A model generated the notes under the pieces. The model was not told the DNA's origin. It did not search any database and saw nothing but the letters and a program-made list of their open reading frames with translations. A DNA stretch of 8,203 nt from Prevotellaceae bacterium (lineage in GTDB: Bacteria > Bacteroidota > Bacteroidia > Bacteroidales > Bacteroidaceae). Positions 1 to 4,706 of the stretch are shown one piece after another. The position numbers were made by a program, and so were the translations under genes. Within the stretch, counting starts at the first letter, position 1. The number at the start of each line of letters is the position of its first letter. The stretch lies in assembly GCA_021204545.1 (NCBI GenBank), contig JAJPZF010000186.1, positions 1 through 8,203 on the forward strand, in the 5' to 3' direction.

Positions 1-6
1 GGGGAG

Positions 7-48
7 ACCCCCTTGCAAGGGGGTGGAGAGACCCCCTAACAAGGGGGT
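7..48. repeat. Two tandem GC-rich hairpins, 24-bp period
   Basis: Two copies of the same inverted repeat lie 24 bp apart. Copy 1 (7-24) is a perfect 18-bp palindrome, ACCCCCTTGCAAGGGGGT. Copy 2 (31-48) is ACCCCCTAACAAGGGGGT. Both can form a 7-bp stem ACCCCCT/AGGGGGT with a 4-nt loop (TGCA or AACA), so the stems are identical and only the loops differ. No T-run follows, so they do not look like ordinary intrinsic terminators. They sit directly before the first gene and may continue past the left edge. Possible roles are protein-binding sites, mRNA-end stabilisers or transcription control. The structure is seen directly; the role is not known. Confidence 0.8.
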
Positions 49-74
49 GCGCGGCGCATGAATTGAGGCTAACA

Positions 75-82
75 GACAAAGG
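75..82 (+). promoter_or_regulatory. GACAAAGG leader element
   Basis: GACAAAGG ends 4 nt before the ATG at 87. The same 8-mer lies 2 nt before the ATG at 926 and 19 nt before the ATG at 2603. The AAAGG part could act as a weak Shine-Dalgarno-like site. It helps place the start at 87 rather than at an upstream TTG. Confidence 0.35.
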
Positions 83-86
83 CATT

Positions 87-392
87 ATGGATAATCAAGG
101 CAAAGACAACAAGCTTATGGCACGGATCAGCATGGCACTGAGCGGCTTGCGTGAGCTGAGCCACGAGAGGAAGCTTGAGCGGCTTGACGAGGTGTGCGGC
201 ACGCTCGAGACGTTCCTCTGGGACGTGCGGGGCGAGGCGCAGGAGAGCGACAGCGTCTTCAACTTCAGCGATGCCGCGCTGCTGCTCGCGCTACAGACGC
301 TCGTGATGTTCAAGGCTCTTATTGAGCCAGTGGGCGACGCGCTGATGATGGCCAAGGCGGAAAGGGAGAAGAGAGATGGACAGCGAGGTTAA
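87..392 (+). CDS. Small helical protein of unknown function (early region)
   Basis: A 101-aa protein that I do not recognise. It reads as mostly alpha-helical. A charged N-terminal half (roughly residues 10-50, with many Lys/Arg/Glu) is followed by a hydrophobic helix at about residues 63-87 that begins SDAALLLALQTLVM, then a basic tail. The hydrophobic stretch contains Lys, Glu and Asp, so a buried amphipathic helix or dimer interface is more likely than a membrane span. The frame stays open to the left edge, and a TTG at 63 is possible. I chose the ATG at 87 because GACAAAGG lies just upstream and the region before it is taken up by hairpins. The end overlaps the next gene by 17 nt, which suggests translational coupling in an early operon. 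Confidence 0.65.
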   Translation: MDNQGKDNKLMARISMALSGLRELSHERKLERLDEVCGTLETFLWDVRGEAQESDSVFNFSDAALLLALQTLVMFKALIEPVGDALMMAKAEREKRDGQRG

Positions 393-663
393 GACATTCA
401 CGGAGAGGATGGAGGAGCTTCGCCTCGCGGCGAGGCGATACACGGAGCTCACACGCCGCCTGAGCGAGGAGCTGCACCGCACGCCTGAGTGTGTGTGGCG
501 TTGGGCGAACGGGCTTTGCGAGCCGCCGAGGGGCGTGCTCGGGGACGTGGAGAGGATAGTGTCGGAGTTCTACGGCGAGCAGGTGACGTGGCAGCAGCTA
601 TTTCCGAGGAAGGCGGAGCGGCTGAGGCAAAGGACTGAGAGGAGCTATGCAGACAGACCCTGA
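376..663 (+). CDS. Cro/XRE-like helix-turn-helix regulator
   Basis: A 95-aa protein with a probable lambda-repressor-type HTH. The first DNA-binding helix is about residues 26-34 (TRRLSEELH), a turn and recognition helix span about 35-46 (RTPECVWRWANG), followed by EPP and a helix ending in WQQLFP. The pattern 'L-x-EEL-x-RTP-x-x-V-x-RW-x-NG-x-x-EP ... LFP' matches XRE-family proteins, where the NG-x-x-x-P turn after the recognition helix is characteristic. The C-terminus is strongly basic. A phage early regulator is the natural inference, but neither the operator nor the target can be read. It starts inside the previous gene (17-nt overlap, purine-rich AGAAGAGAG upstream), and its own end overlaps the next gene by 17 nt. 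Assignment is from motif only. Confidence 0.65.
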   Translation: MDSEVKTFTERMEELRLAARRYTELTRRLSEELHRTPECVWRWANGLCEPPRGVLGDVERIVSEFYGEQVTWQQLFPRKAERLRQRTERSYADRP

Positions 664-898
664 GCTTTTTGACAACCGACGCCGCTACACGTTCGCCGAG
701 GCCGTGCGCCTCTGGGGGTGCAGCGAGGGGACGCTAAGGGAGATAGTGAGGCAGCGTCCCTACATGCTCGCCCAGAACAAGGTGCTGGGCAAGTGGCAGC
801 TTAGGGGGCTGATGCTCAACCGCGTGTACTACGGGCGCGACAGGCTCGACGAGCAGGGGCGGCCCCTGAGACCGGCGGCAATGGAGAGAGTATTCTGA
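647..898 (+). CDS. Small MerR/excisionase-like DNA-binding protein (paralogue A)
   Basis: An 83-aa protein with a predicted N-terminal HTH at about residues 14-37: YTFAEAVRLWGCSEGTLREI. This has the 'Y-T-x-x-E-A-x-x-x-x-G-C-S-x-x-x-L/I-R' pattern common to small MerR-like (HTH_17/excisionase) domains, where the second helix recognises DNA. The middle part (about 38-60) could form a wing ending in LNRVYYG. The C-terminal 20 residues are basic and Pro-rich. It resembles the protein encoded at 1122-1346 over about 50 residues, so the two look like diverged duplicates. GGAG lies close before the ATG, which overlaps the previous stop by 17 nt. Possible roles are excisionase, regulator or replication accessory; the sequence does not decide between them. 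Confidence 0.6.
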   Translation: MQTDPELFDNRRRYTFAEAVRLWGCSEGTLREIVRQRPYMLAQNKVLGKWQLRGLMLNRVYYGRDRLDEQGRPLRPAAMERVF

Positions 899-915
899 TA
901 ACGTTTAACCATAAA

Positions 916-923
916 GACAAAGG
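916..923 (+). promoter_or_regulatory. GACAAAGG leader element
   Basis: Second copy of the GACAAAGG motif, ending 2 nt before the ATG of the small membrane protein gene. The short gap after the previous gene (27 nt) contains little else. It is too close to the ATG for a typical Shine-Dalgarno spacing, so its role is uncertain. Confidence 0.3.
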
Positions 924-925
924 CA

Positions 926-1120
926 ATGATTGGAAAGACATTGAAAGTGGTGCTGTGCATTGGCTTCGCACTCACCTTCGGGCAGGAGCTGCTTCGCCCC
1001 GCCCAAGAGATTAGCAGCCCAGGCGGACACGCGTTCGCGTGCTGGACACTGGGCGTGATGACAGCCGTGGCTGCGCTGATGACGTGGTGCACGTGGCGGC
1101 AGGACGAGGAGGAGGCGTGA
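926..1120 (+). CDS. Small two-segment membrane protein
   Basis: A 64-aa protein with two likely membrane helices. One is at about residues 6-23 (LKVVLCIGFALTFGQELL) and the other at about 36-57, containing LGVMTAVAALMTW. The loop between them is short and Pro/Gly-containing, and the C-terminus is acidic (DEEEA). This makes a hairpin topology in the inner membrane plausible. No signal-peptidase site is evident. Holins can look like this, but the gene sits among early DNA-binding genes rather than in a lysis module, so I do not call it one. Membrane anchoring of replication or an exclusion function are alternatives. It is separated by 1 nt from the next gene. Confidence 0.6.
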   Translation: MIGKTLKVVLCIGFALTFGQELLRPAQEISSPGGHAFACWTLGVMTAVAALMTWCTWRQDEEEA

Positions 1121-1121
1121 C

Positions 1122-1346
1122 ATGCCGCGCTTTGACGACATGATATACTACACCGTGCGGGAGGCCGCGGAGAAAAGAGGCTGCCCAACCAACGAGATAC
1201 GCCAGGCCATCGAGGGCAAGCCCTGGGTGTGGGGTGCTCTGAGGGTGGACAACGGCTACAGACGCTTCCTGCGAGGAGATGCCCTTAATCTGGTTTTTGA
1301 CGAGCTGGACGGGCAACAGCACGGGCAAGGGGAGAAAACGCGGTAA
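1122..1346 (+). CDS. Small MerR/excisionase-like DNA-binding protein (paralogue B)
   Basis: A 74-aa protein with a predicted HTH at about residues 9-31: YYTVREAAEKRGCPTNEIRQ. It carries the same 'Y-T-x-x-E-A-x-x-x-x-G-C' signature as the product of 647-898, and both continue with R-x-x-(A/V)-x-x-x-P(Y/W) and a hydrophobic strand ending LN-x-V. The region around residues 38-50 (ALRVDNGYRRFLRG) may be a DNA-contacting wing. A strong GAGGAGG Shine-Dalgarno sequence lies 6 nt before the ATG, overlapping the last codons of the preceding gene, so translation is coupled to it. It is 20 nt from the ATPase gene. I infer a DNA-binding accessory or regulatory protein; a specific role is not shown. Confidence 0.6.
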   Translation: MPRFDDMIYYTVREAAEKRGCPTNEIRQAIEGKPWVWGALRVDNGYRRFLRGDALNLVFDELDGQQHGQGEKTR

Positions 1347-1366
1347 ACGGAAAAAGAGGGGGCTTT

Positions 1367-2467
1367 ATGAGCGTGTTGGAAGAGGGCGGCTATGTAGACC
1401 TAGGGCAGGAGCAAGAGCCTCAGGCTGACATTCAGGCATGGGAGAAGGACTTGCCCGAAGTCGAGGACGCTGGCTGGTTTGACATCTCGCAGCCGTACAC
1501 GCCGCCCGACTTCACTCTATGCTACGGCACGACGGGCTTCGCCCCGCTCGGCGGCATACACACACTGACGGGGCAGAGCGGACACGGCAAGACGATGACA
1601 TTCACCCTGCTGATGGCTGCCCTGCTACGAGGGGAGTATATGGGCTTGCGCCGCATTATGCCCGCCGACGTGCCTGTGCGCATCCTCTACATCGACACCG
1701 AGATGGAGGACCGCAACACGCTGGCTGTCGTAGCCCGTCTGCTAAACATGACGGGCTGGACACTTGGGCAGTTGCAGGGACACTTCAGAGCCATTAACCT
1801 CAGAAATGAGATAGACATAGCGTTGAACTGGGGGCGTTTGCGAAGGGCTGTCATCGACTTCTGCCCGTCGGTCATATTCGTCGACGGGATGCTCGACATG
1901 GTCAACGACTTCAACGACCTCAGGGAGTGCCAAGAGGCAGTTAGGCGTATGATGGTGATGGCAAGCCTCAGGAACGTGAGTGTGTGGTGTCTCGTTCACC
2001 AGAACCCCGGCACTGTCAAGATGGTGGGACACATGGGCAGCGCGATAGAGCGCAAGGTTACCGACGAGTTCGTGACCAAGAAGGAAAAGCAGGGGGACAG
2101 CATCACGTTCACTATCACGCACCAGAAAGCAAGGAGCAAGAACGTGAGCGACATAGGCTTCCACATAGTGGACGCCCCTGTGAGCGGCTACTACCTCGGC
2201 GTGCCTCAGATAATGGCTCTCAACACCATGCCTGAAGTCGAGGAGGCTCTGGCCTACAAGCCCCGACCTGTGGAGGAGATAGTGGGCGACGAGACGATGA
2301 CGACACGCACCTTGCGCGAGGCTGTCTGTAAGGAGCATCGTTGCGGCAAGGACGCTGCGATGGATCTGATTAAGAAGGCTGTCAACGACGGGAGGCTCAG
2401 GGCTGACCGCTCTCACGACGGCACTAACACGATACTCTACTCGAAGGATGACCCGCTGTTCAGATGA
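1367..2467 (+). CDS. RepA-like RecA-fold replicative ATPase/helicase
   Basis: A 366-aa protein with a RecA-type ATPase core, of the hexameric RepA/DnaB-like kind (AAA_25). Walker A is GQSGHGKT at residues 69-76, where the Lys and Thr bind ATP phosphates and Mg2+. A TE motif (YIDTEMED, about 109-115) supplies the likely catalytic Glu. Walker B is VIFVDG at 169-174 with Asp173. The HQN at 211-213 fits the sensor position of motif 3, and GSAIERK (224-230) is followed by a strand region, as in RepA-like plasmid helicases. Residues ~305-360 look like a winged-helix domain (TLREAVCKEHRCGKDAAMDL then a K/R-rich strand). The protein would unwind DNA or load the replication fork using ATP. Its primase partner is encoded after a 135-bp gap. 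RecA-like recombinase is a weaker alternative. Confidence 0.85.
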   Translation: MSVLEEGGYVDLGQEQEPQADIQAWEKDLPEVEDAGWFDISQPYTPPDFTLCYGTTGFAPLGGIHTLTGQSGHGKTMTFTLLMAALLRGEYMGLRRIMPADVPVRILYIDTEMEDRNTLAVVARLLNMTGWTLGQLQGHFRAINLRNEIDIALNWGRLRRAVIDFCPSVIFVDGMLDMVNDFNDLRECQEAVRRMMVMASLRNVSVWCLVHQNPGTVKMVGHMGSAIERKVTDEFVTKKEKQGDSITFTITHQKARSKNVSDIGFHIVDAPVSGYYLGVPQIMALNTMPEVEEALAYKPRPVEEIVGDETMTTRTLREAVCKEHRCGKDAAMDLIKKAVNDGRLRADRSHDGTNTILYSKDDPLFR

Positions 2468-2482
2468 CGCGGAAATGTTTAC

Positions 2483-2565
2483 GCCGTGGCGGAAACCTAT
2501 ATACTATACCCCCCCTAAAGGGGGGTATAGATATAGATAGCTCCAGCCACGCCCCCCGCCACGGC
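2483..2565. repeat. Outer inverted repeat (GCCGTGGCGG / CCGCCACGGC)
   Basis: GCCGTGGCGG at 2483-2492 is the exact reverse complement of CCGCCACGGC at 2556-2565. The arms flank the C/G-rich hairpin at 2504-2530, so the whole segment can fold as a stem with an internal hairpin. The pairing is seen directly; whether it forms in vivo is unknown. Confidence 0.75.
2504..2530. repeat. Perfect 11-bp hairpin in helicase-primase gap
   Basis: CTATACCCCCC (2504-2514) pairs perfectly with GGGGGGTATAG (2520-2530) around the 5-nt loop CTAAA. Its core, CCCCCTAAAGGGGG, resembles the hairpins at 7-48. A TATAGATATAGATAG repeat overlaps its right arm. There is no downstream poly-T. Confidence 0.85.
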
Positions 2566-2571
2566 AAGGAA

Positions 2572-2583
2572 CTTTGACAAAGG
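2572..2583 (+). promoter_or_regulatory. CTTTGACAAAG palindrome with GACAAAGG
   Basis: CTTTG-A-CAAAG at 2572-2582 is an 11-bp palindrome, and it contains the third copy of GACAAAGG (2576-2583). It lies 19 nt before the primase ATG. GAACTTTG (2569-2576) is close to the TAnnTTTG -7 element of Bacteroidetes promoters, but the first base is wrong and no -33 TTTG was seen at the expected distance. Promoter or operator use is speculative. Confidence 0.25.
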
Positions 2584-2602
2584 AAAAAGAACCAAAAAGG
2601 AA

Positions 2603-3841
2603 ATGAGCATTCAAGGAGGAAGGTTGAGTAAGCAGCTTGAGAGCCGCATACGTGAGGCGGCGAACGAGCGCATTGTCGAGCTGATAGGCGAGCGCGTGGA
2701 GCTTAGGCAGCGTGGGCGTAATTGGCTGGGGCTTTGCCCGTTCCACGACGACCACAGCCCGAGCCTTAGCGTCAACCCCCAGAAGCGTGTCTACAAGTGC
2801 TTCAGTTGCGGCAAGGGCGGTGATGCCGTTGACTTCCTGCTTGAGAGCGGGGCATTCAAGGGCTACCGCGAGACAATGGAGTACCTTGCCAAGCGTCTTG
2901 GCGTGTACTCCTCGGAGCTTGCGGGCATGGACGTAACGCCCGCTCCAGTCGTTCAATGCAAGCCCTCAAGCCTTGAGACGCTGCTCCTGCCCGCTGGTCT
3001 GCCCGCCAAGTATGTGGGCAACTACGAGCTCAACCCCTTGGCTGCTTGGCTGAAGGCTCTGCCTTGGCAAGCGACAGAGGCCGCAAGCGTTGACTGGTGG
3101 CTTCGGCAGTACCTCGTGGGGACTTCAGCCAAGGGCGAGACGTTGGGCTGGACTATCTGGTGGCAGATAGACGTTGACGGCAACGTGCGTGACGGCAAGG
3201 CAATGAAGTACTTGAGCAACGGGCATAGGTGCAAGGAGGGCTATTGCGTGAATAACATCGGGGCAATGCTCGAGAAGGCTGGCAAGCTCAACCGCAAAGG
3301 CACACAGACGCGGCACTGCCTGTTCGGCTTGCACCTGCTCAACTGCGTCGAGGACATCGGGGCAATCACCGAGGCTTGGATAGTCGAGAGCGAGAAGTCG
3401 GCGGTGATTGCCGCCATTGACGGCTGCATCAGCTCCCCGCAACGCCTGTGGCTCGCGACGGGCGGCAAAGGCAACCTCAACGCCGAGGCACTGAAGCCAC
3501 TCGAGGAGCGAGGGCTGAGGATAACGCTCGTGCCTGACGTTGACGCTTACGACAGCTGGTGCGCCTTCGCCAAGGCACAAAAGGGTGTGAGAGTGAGCGA
3601 CATCGTCAAGCGTCACGTCGAGGAGCTTGGGCAGCACGGGGACATAGCGGACCTTATAACATTGCGGATGAATGAGCAAAGACAAGGAATACAGACAGCT
3701 GATGGGGTCAAGGGGGTGGGCGGCCCGGGCCTTCAGGACGAAATGCAATGCGATGTGGCAATGCAGCCAGTGCGGACGAGTGACGACGAGGCTCGCAGTG
3801 CATCACATCAAACCAGTGGAGCGAGGGAGGAACGAGGATGA
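2603..3841 (+). CDS. CHC2 zinc-finger / Toprim primase
   Basis: A 412-aa protein with the two hallmarks of a DnaG-type primase. The N-terminal CHC2 zinc finger has ligands C45, H48, C66 and C69 (CPFHDDHSPSLSV, then YKCFSCGKGGDAVDFL). The Toprim-like part has the metal-binding Glu in WIVESEKSA (about 260-266) and the DxD in LVPDVDAYDSW (Asp312, Asp314). It would synthesise RNA primers for DNA copying. It is shorter than cellular DnaG and lacks the C-terminal helicase-binding domain, like compact primases of Bacteroidetes mobile elements. The conserved part ends with DIADLI (347-352); the last ~56 residues overlap the HNH gene in another frame and look like a read-on tail. The purine-rich CCAAAAAGGAA upstream supports the ATG. 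Primer polymerase activity has not been tested. Confidence 0.85.
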   Translation: MSIQGGRLSKQLESRIREAANERIVELIGERVELRQRGRNWLGLCPFHDDHSPSLSVNPQKRVYKCFSCGKGGDAVDFLLESGAFKGYRETMEYLAKRLGVYSSELAGMDVTPAPVVQCKPSSLETLLLPAGLPAKYVGNYELNPLAAWLKALPWQATEAASVDWWLRQYLVGTSAKGETLGWTIWWQIDVDGNVRDGKAMKYLSNGHRCKEGYCVNNIGAMLEKAGKLNRKGTQTRHCLFGLHLLNCVEDIGAITEAWIVESEKSAVIAAIDGCISSPQRLWLATGGKGNLNAEALKPLEERGLRITLVPDVDAYDSWCAFAKAQKGVRVSDIVKRHVEELGQHGDIADLITLRMNEQRQGIQTADGVKGVGGPGLQDEMQCDVAMQPVRTSDDEARSASHQTSGAREERG

Positions 3842-4025
3842 GAAGCGACAGCTCTGCTTTGACGAGAGCAACCTTCAGGTGCTTTGCTATGAGTGCCACG
3901 CCCTTGCGCACTCGTATGTCAAACGTTACACCACGCCTGAGGAGCATCGAGAGCATACACGTGCCCTCGTCGATGATTTCGTCGGCAAGTTCGCAGTCAA
4001 TGCCGAGGCAGGCGGGGGCGGTTAG
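3672..4025 (+). CDS. HNH endonuclease
   Basis: A 117-aa protein with an HNH (beta-beta-alpha-metal) nuclease domain in the expected order. CxxC zinc ligands are at residues 31 and 34 (CSQC). The catalytic His pair is H44-H45 (LAVHHIKPV), Asn67 follows (DESNLQVLC), and the second zinc pair is at C72 and C75 (CYEC) with His76/His80 behind it. Residues 7-25 (YRQLMGSRGW then ARAFR) match the usual arm before the finger. In several HK97-like phages an HNH protein near the terminase helps DNA packaging or end formation, and this location fits that. The start is inside the primase frame, giving a 170-nt overlap in a different frame. Since its conserved fold begins at the start of the overlap, this is the real frame there. 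Confidence 0.85.
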   Translation: MSKDKEYRQLMGSRGWAARAFRTKCNAMWQCSQCGRVTTRLAVHHIKPVERGRNEDEKRQLCFDESNLQVLCYECHALAHSYVKRYTTPEEHREHTRALVDDFVGKFAVNAEAGGGG

Positions 4026-4049
4026 CGAACGGGGCGGGCGCTTTTTTTT
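4024..4049 (+). terminator. Possible weak intrinsic terminator after the HNH gene
   Basis: A run of eight T (4042-4049) follows a GC-rich segment that ends the HNH gene. The only hairpin directly before it is short: AGCG (4024-4027) with CGCT (4039-4042), loop 11 nt. The T-run and the position at the end of a gene block are suggestive, but the stem is too weak for a firm call. Confidence 0.3.
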
Positions 4050-4121
4050 GAGGCCCCCCGAAAACTCCCAAATCCACTCTAACCCGCCTTCTGCGCGTGA
4101 GCTAGTTTTGAATTTCCCGTT

Positions 4122-4144
4122 CCCCCTCGAGGCTAAGAAGGGGG
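4122..4144. repeat. C5T/AG5 inverted repeat before packaging genes
   Basis: CCCCCT (4122-4127) pairs with AGGGGG (4139-4144) around an 11-nt loop. The stem sequence is the core of the stems at 7-48 and close to the one at 2504-2530, though the loop is longer. It lies about 120 nt before the next start codon. Confidence 0.5.
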
Positions 4145-4150
4145 CTATAC

Positions 4151-4162
4151 AGGGAGTTCCCT
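4151..4162. promoter_or_regulatory. Operator-like palindrome AGGGAGTTCCCT
   Basis: AGGGA-GT-TCCCT has two perfect 5-bp half-sites around a 2-bp centre, a form often bound by dimeric HTH regulators. It lies about 100 nt before the next gene and beside the C5T/AG5 repeat. The Cro-like protein encoded at 376-663 is a possible binder, but there is no direct evidence. Confidence 0.3.
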
Positions 4163-4265
4163 CTGAAGGCAAGTCTCGGCGTTTTATGTTTAATTGCCCG
4201 AAAGAGGGGAGAACTGCCGAATATCGTTCATAACTGATTATAACCCCGACCATTTAGCGCAGAAT

Positions 4266-4706
4266 ATGCCGAGAGCCGTGTTCAAGAAGATAGAAGTGCC
4301 GTTCAAGCAGCCCGACCGCTGCGCCGACTGCCCGTTCGTGGGATTGATACCCGAGGGGCAGCGTCTGAAGAACGGGAAGGAGACGCACGTCTGCCTTGCA
4401 ACGTTCGACGCTATGTCGAGGCGCGCCATCTATCTCAGGAAGAGCGCAAAGCTGGAGGACGGCAAGACCCTGAAGCGTTGGTGTGATGAGGACTGGGAGC
4501 GGTGGCGTGAGGAGGGATATCTGAACATAACGCACGAGAACCTTAAGACCTACCGCGACCCCTACGACCGCACCCGCCAGATGGTGATTAAGTTCCATTA
4601 TAAGGGCAAGACCCCTCAGAAGCCGCAGACGGGCTTTGCGGGCGGCTTCTTCGAGGGCTTTGATGACGATAATACAGAGCAAGATAGCGATGAGCAACAA
4701 GAGTGA
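4266..4706 (+). CDS. Four-cysteine (putative metal-binding) protein upstream of terminase
   Basis: A 146-aa protein that I cannot name. It has a CxxC pair at residues 19 and 22 (RCADCPF) and further cysteines at 43 (HVCLATF) and 73 (RWCDEDW), a spacing that could bind zinc or another metal. Residues 79-82 (RWRE) and the basic middle part suggest nucleic-acid or protein contact. The C-terminus is Gly/Phe-rich then acidic (from about residue 131, GFDDDNTEQDSDEQQE). The ATG at 4266 was preferred over the upstream TTG at 4194, because the Cys-rich part begins right after it and the extra N-terminus looks like read-through of the gap. The gene overlaps the small terminase gene by 17 nt, so a packaging or DNA-binding role is plausible but unproven. 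Confidence 0.6.
   Translation: MPRAVFKKIEVPFKQPDRCADCPFVGLIPEGQRLKNGKETHVCLATFDAMSRRAIYLRKSAKLEDGKTLKRWCDEDWERWREEGYLNITHENLKTYRDPYDRTRQMVIKFHYKGKTPQKPQTGFAGGFFEGFDDDNTEQDSDEQQE

Larger units (their letters stand above)
2468..2602. other. Structured intergenic region, candidate replication origin or control site
   Basis: This is the gap between the helicase and primase genes. It contains a 10-bp outer inverted repeat (2483-2492 with 2556-2565) enclosing an 11-bp hairpin (2504-2530), plus AT-rich 6-mer repeats TATAGATATAGATAG (2526-2540). It also has a partly overlapping imperfect 20-bp palindrome at 2477-2496 and the symmetric CTTTGACAAAG at 2572-2582. No T-run follows the hairpin, so a simple intrinsic terminator is unlikely. 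Location between two replication genes and AT-rich DNA beside palindromes fit an origin or a regulatory site. This function is inference only. Confidence 0.4.
4026..4265. other. 240-bp intergenic region between replication and packaging blocks
   Basis: No convincing gene fills this gap. It contains the T8 tract (4042-4049), TAGTTTTG at 4103-4110 (matches the TAnnTTTG -7 consensus of Bacteroidetes promoters, without a TTTG at the -33 spacing), the C5T/AG5 inverted repeat at 4122-4144, and AGGGAGTTCCCT at 4151-4162. An open frame at 3838-4233 crosses it but overlaps the HNH gene and is low complexity. The gap is the largest break in an otherwise compact region, so it likely holds the promoter or control signals of the packaging genes. 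That is inference. Confidence 0.45.

Noticed and set aside
2..61. Open frame to the left edge across the hairpins (19 codons, TGA at 59)
   Set aside because: It only translates the 24-nt repeat and could be the end of an upstream gene, but nothing supports that beyond being open.
63..86. TTG start for the first gene
   Set aside because: Possible, but the ATG at 87 has GACAAAGG just before it; the extension adds little.
1742..2416. 224-codon open frame on the - strand
   Set aside because: Antisense to the ATPase gene, His/Val/Leu-rich, no motif.
2504..2530. Hairpin as an intrinsic terminator
   Set aside because: No T-run follows on the + strand or, for the - strand, beyond its left side.
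3125..3748. 207-codon open frame on the - strand
   Set aside because: Antisense to the primase, no recognisable domain.
4103..4110. TAGTTTTG as a confident promoter
   Set aside because: It matches the Bacteroidetes -7 consensus, but no TTTG is present at the -33 spacing, and the host is only inferred.
3838..4233. 131-codon + strand open frame starting in the primase stop
   Set aside because: Mostly another frame of the HNH gene, Ser/Arg/Pro-rich, and the rest covers the gap. The HNH motifs show which frame is real.
3708..4253. 181-codon open frame on the - strand across the gap
   Set aside because: Overlaps the HNH gene and the intergenic region, composition is low complexity and no start signal is evident. 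A real gene here would also conflict with the one-direction layout.
4194..4265. TTG start for the four-cysteine protein
   Set aside because: The extra 24 residues show no conserved character, and the ATG at 4266 begins just before the Cys-rich region.
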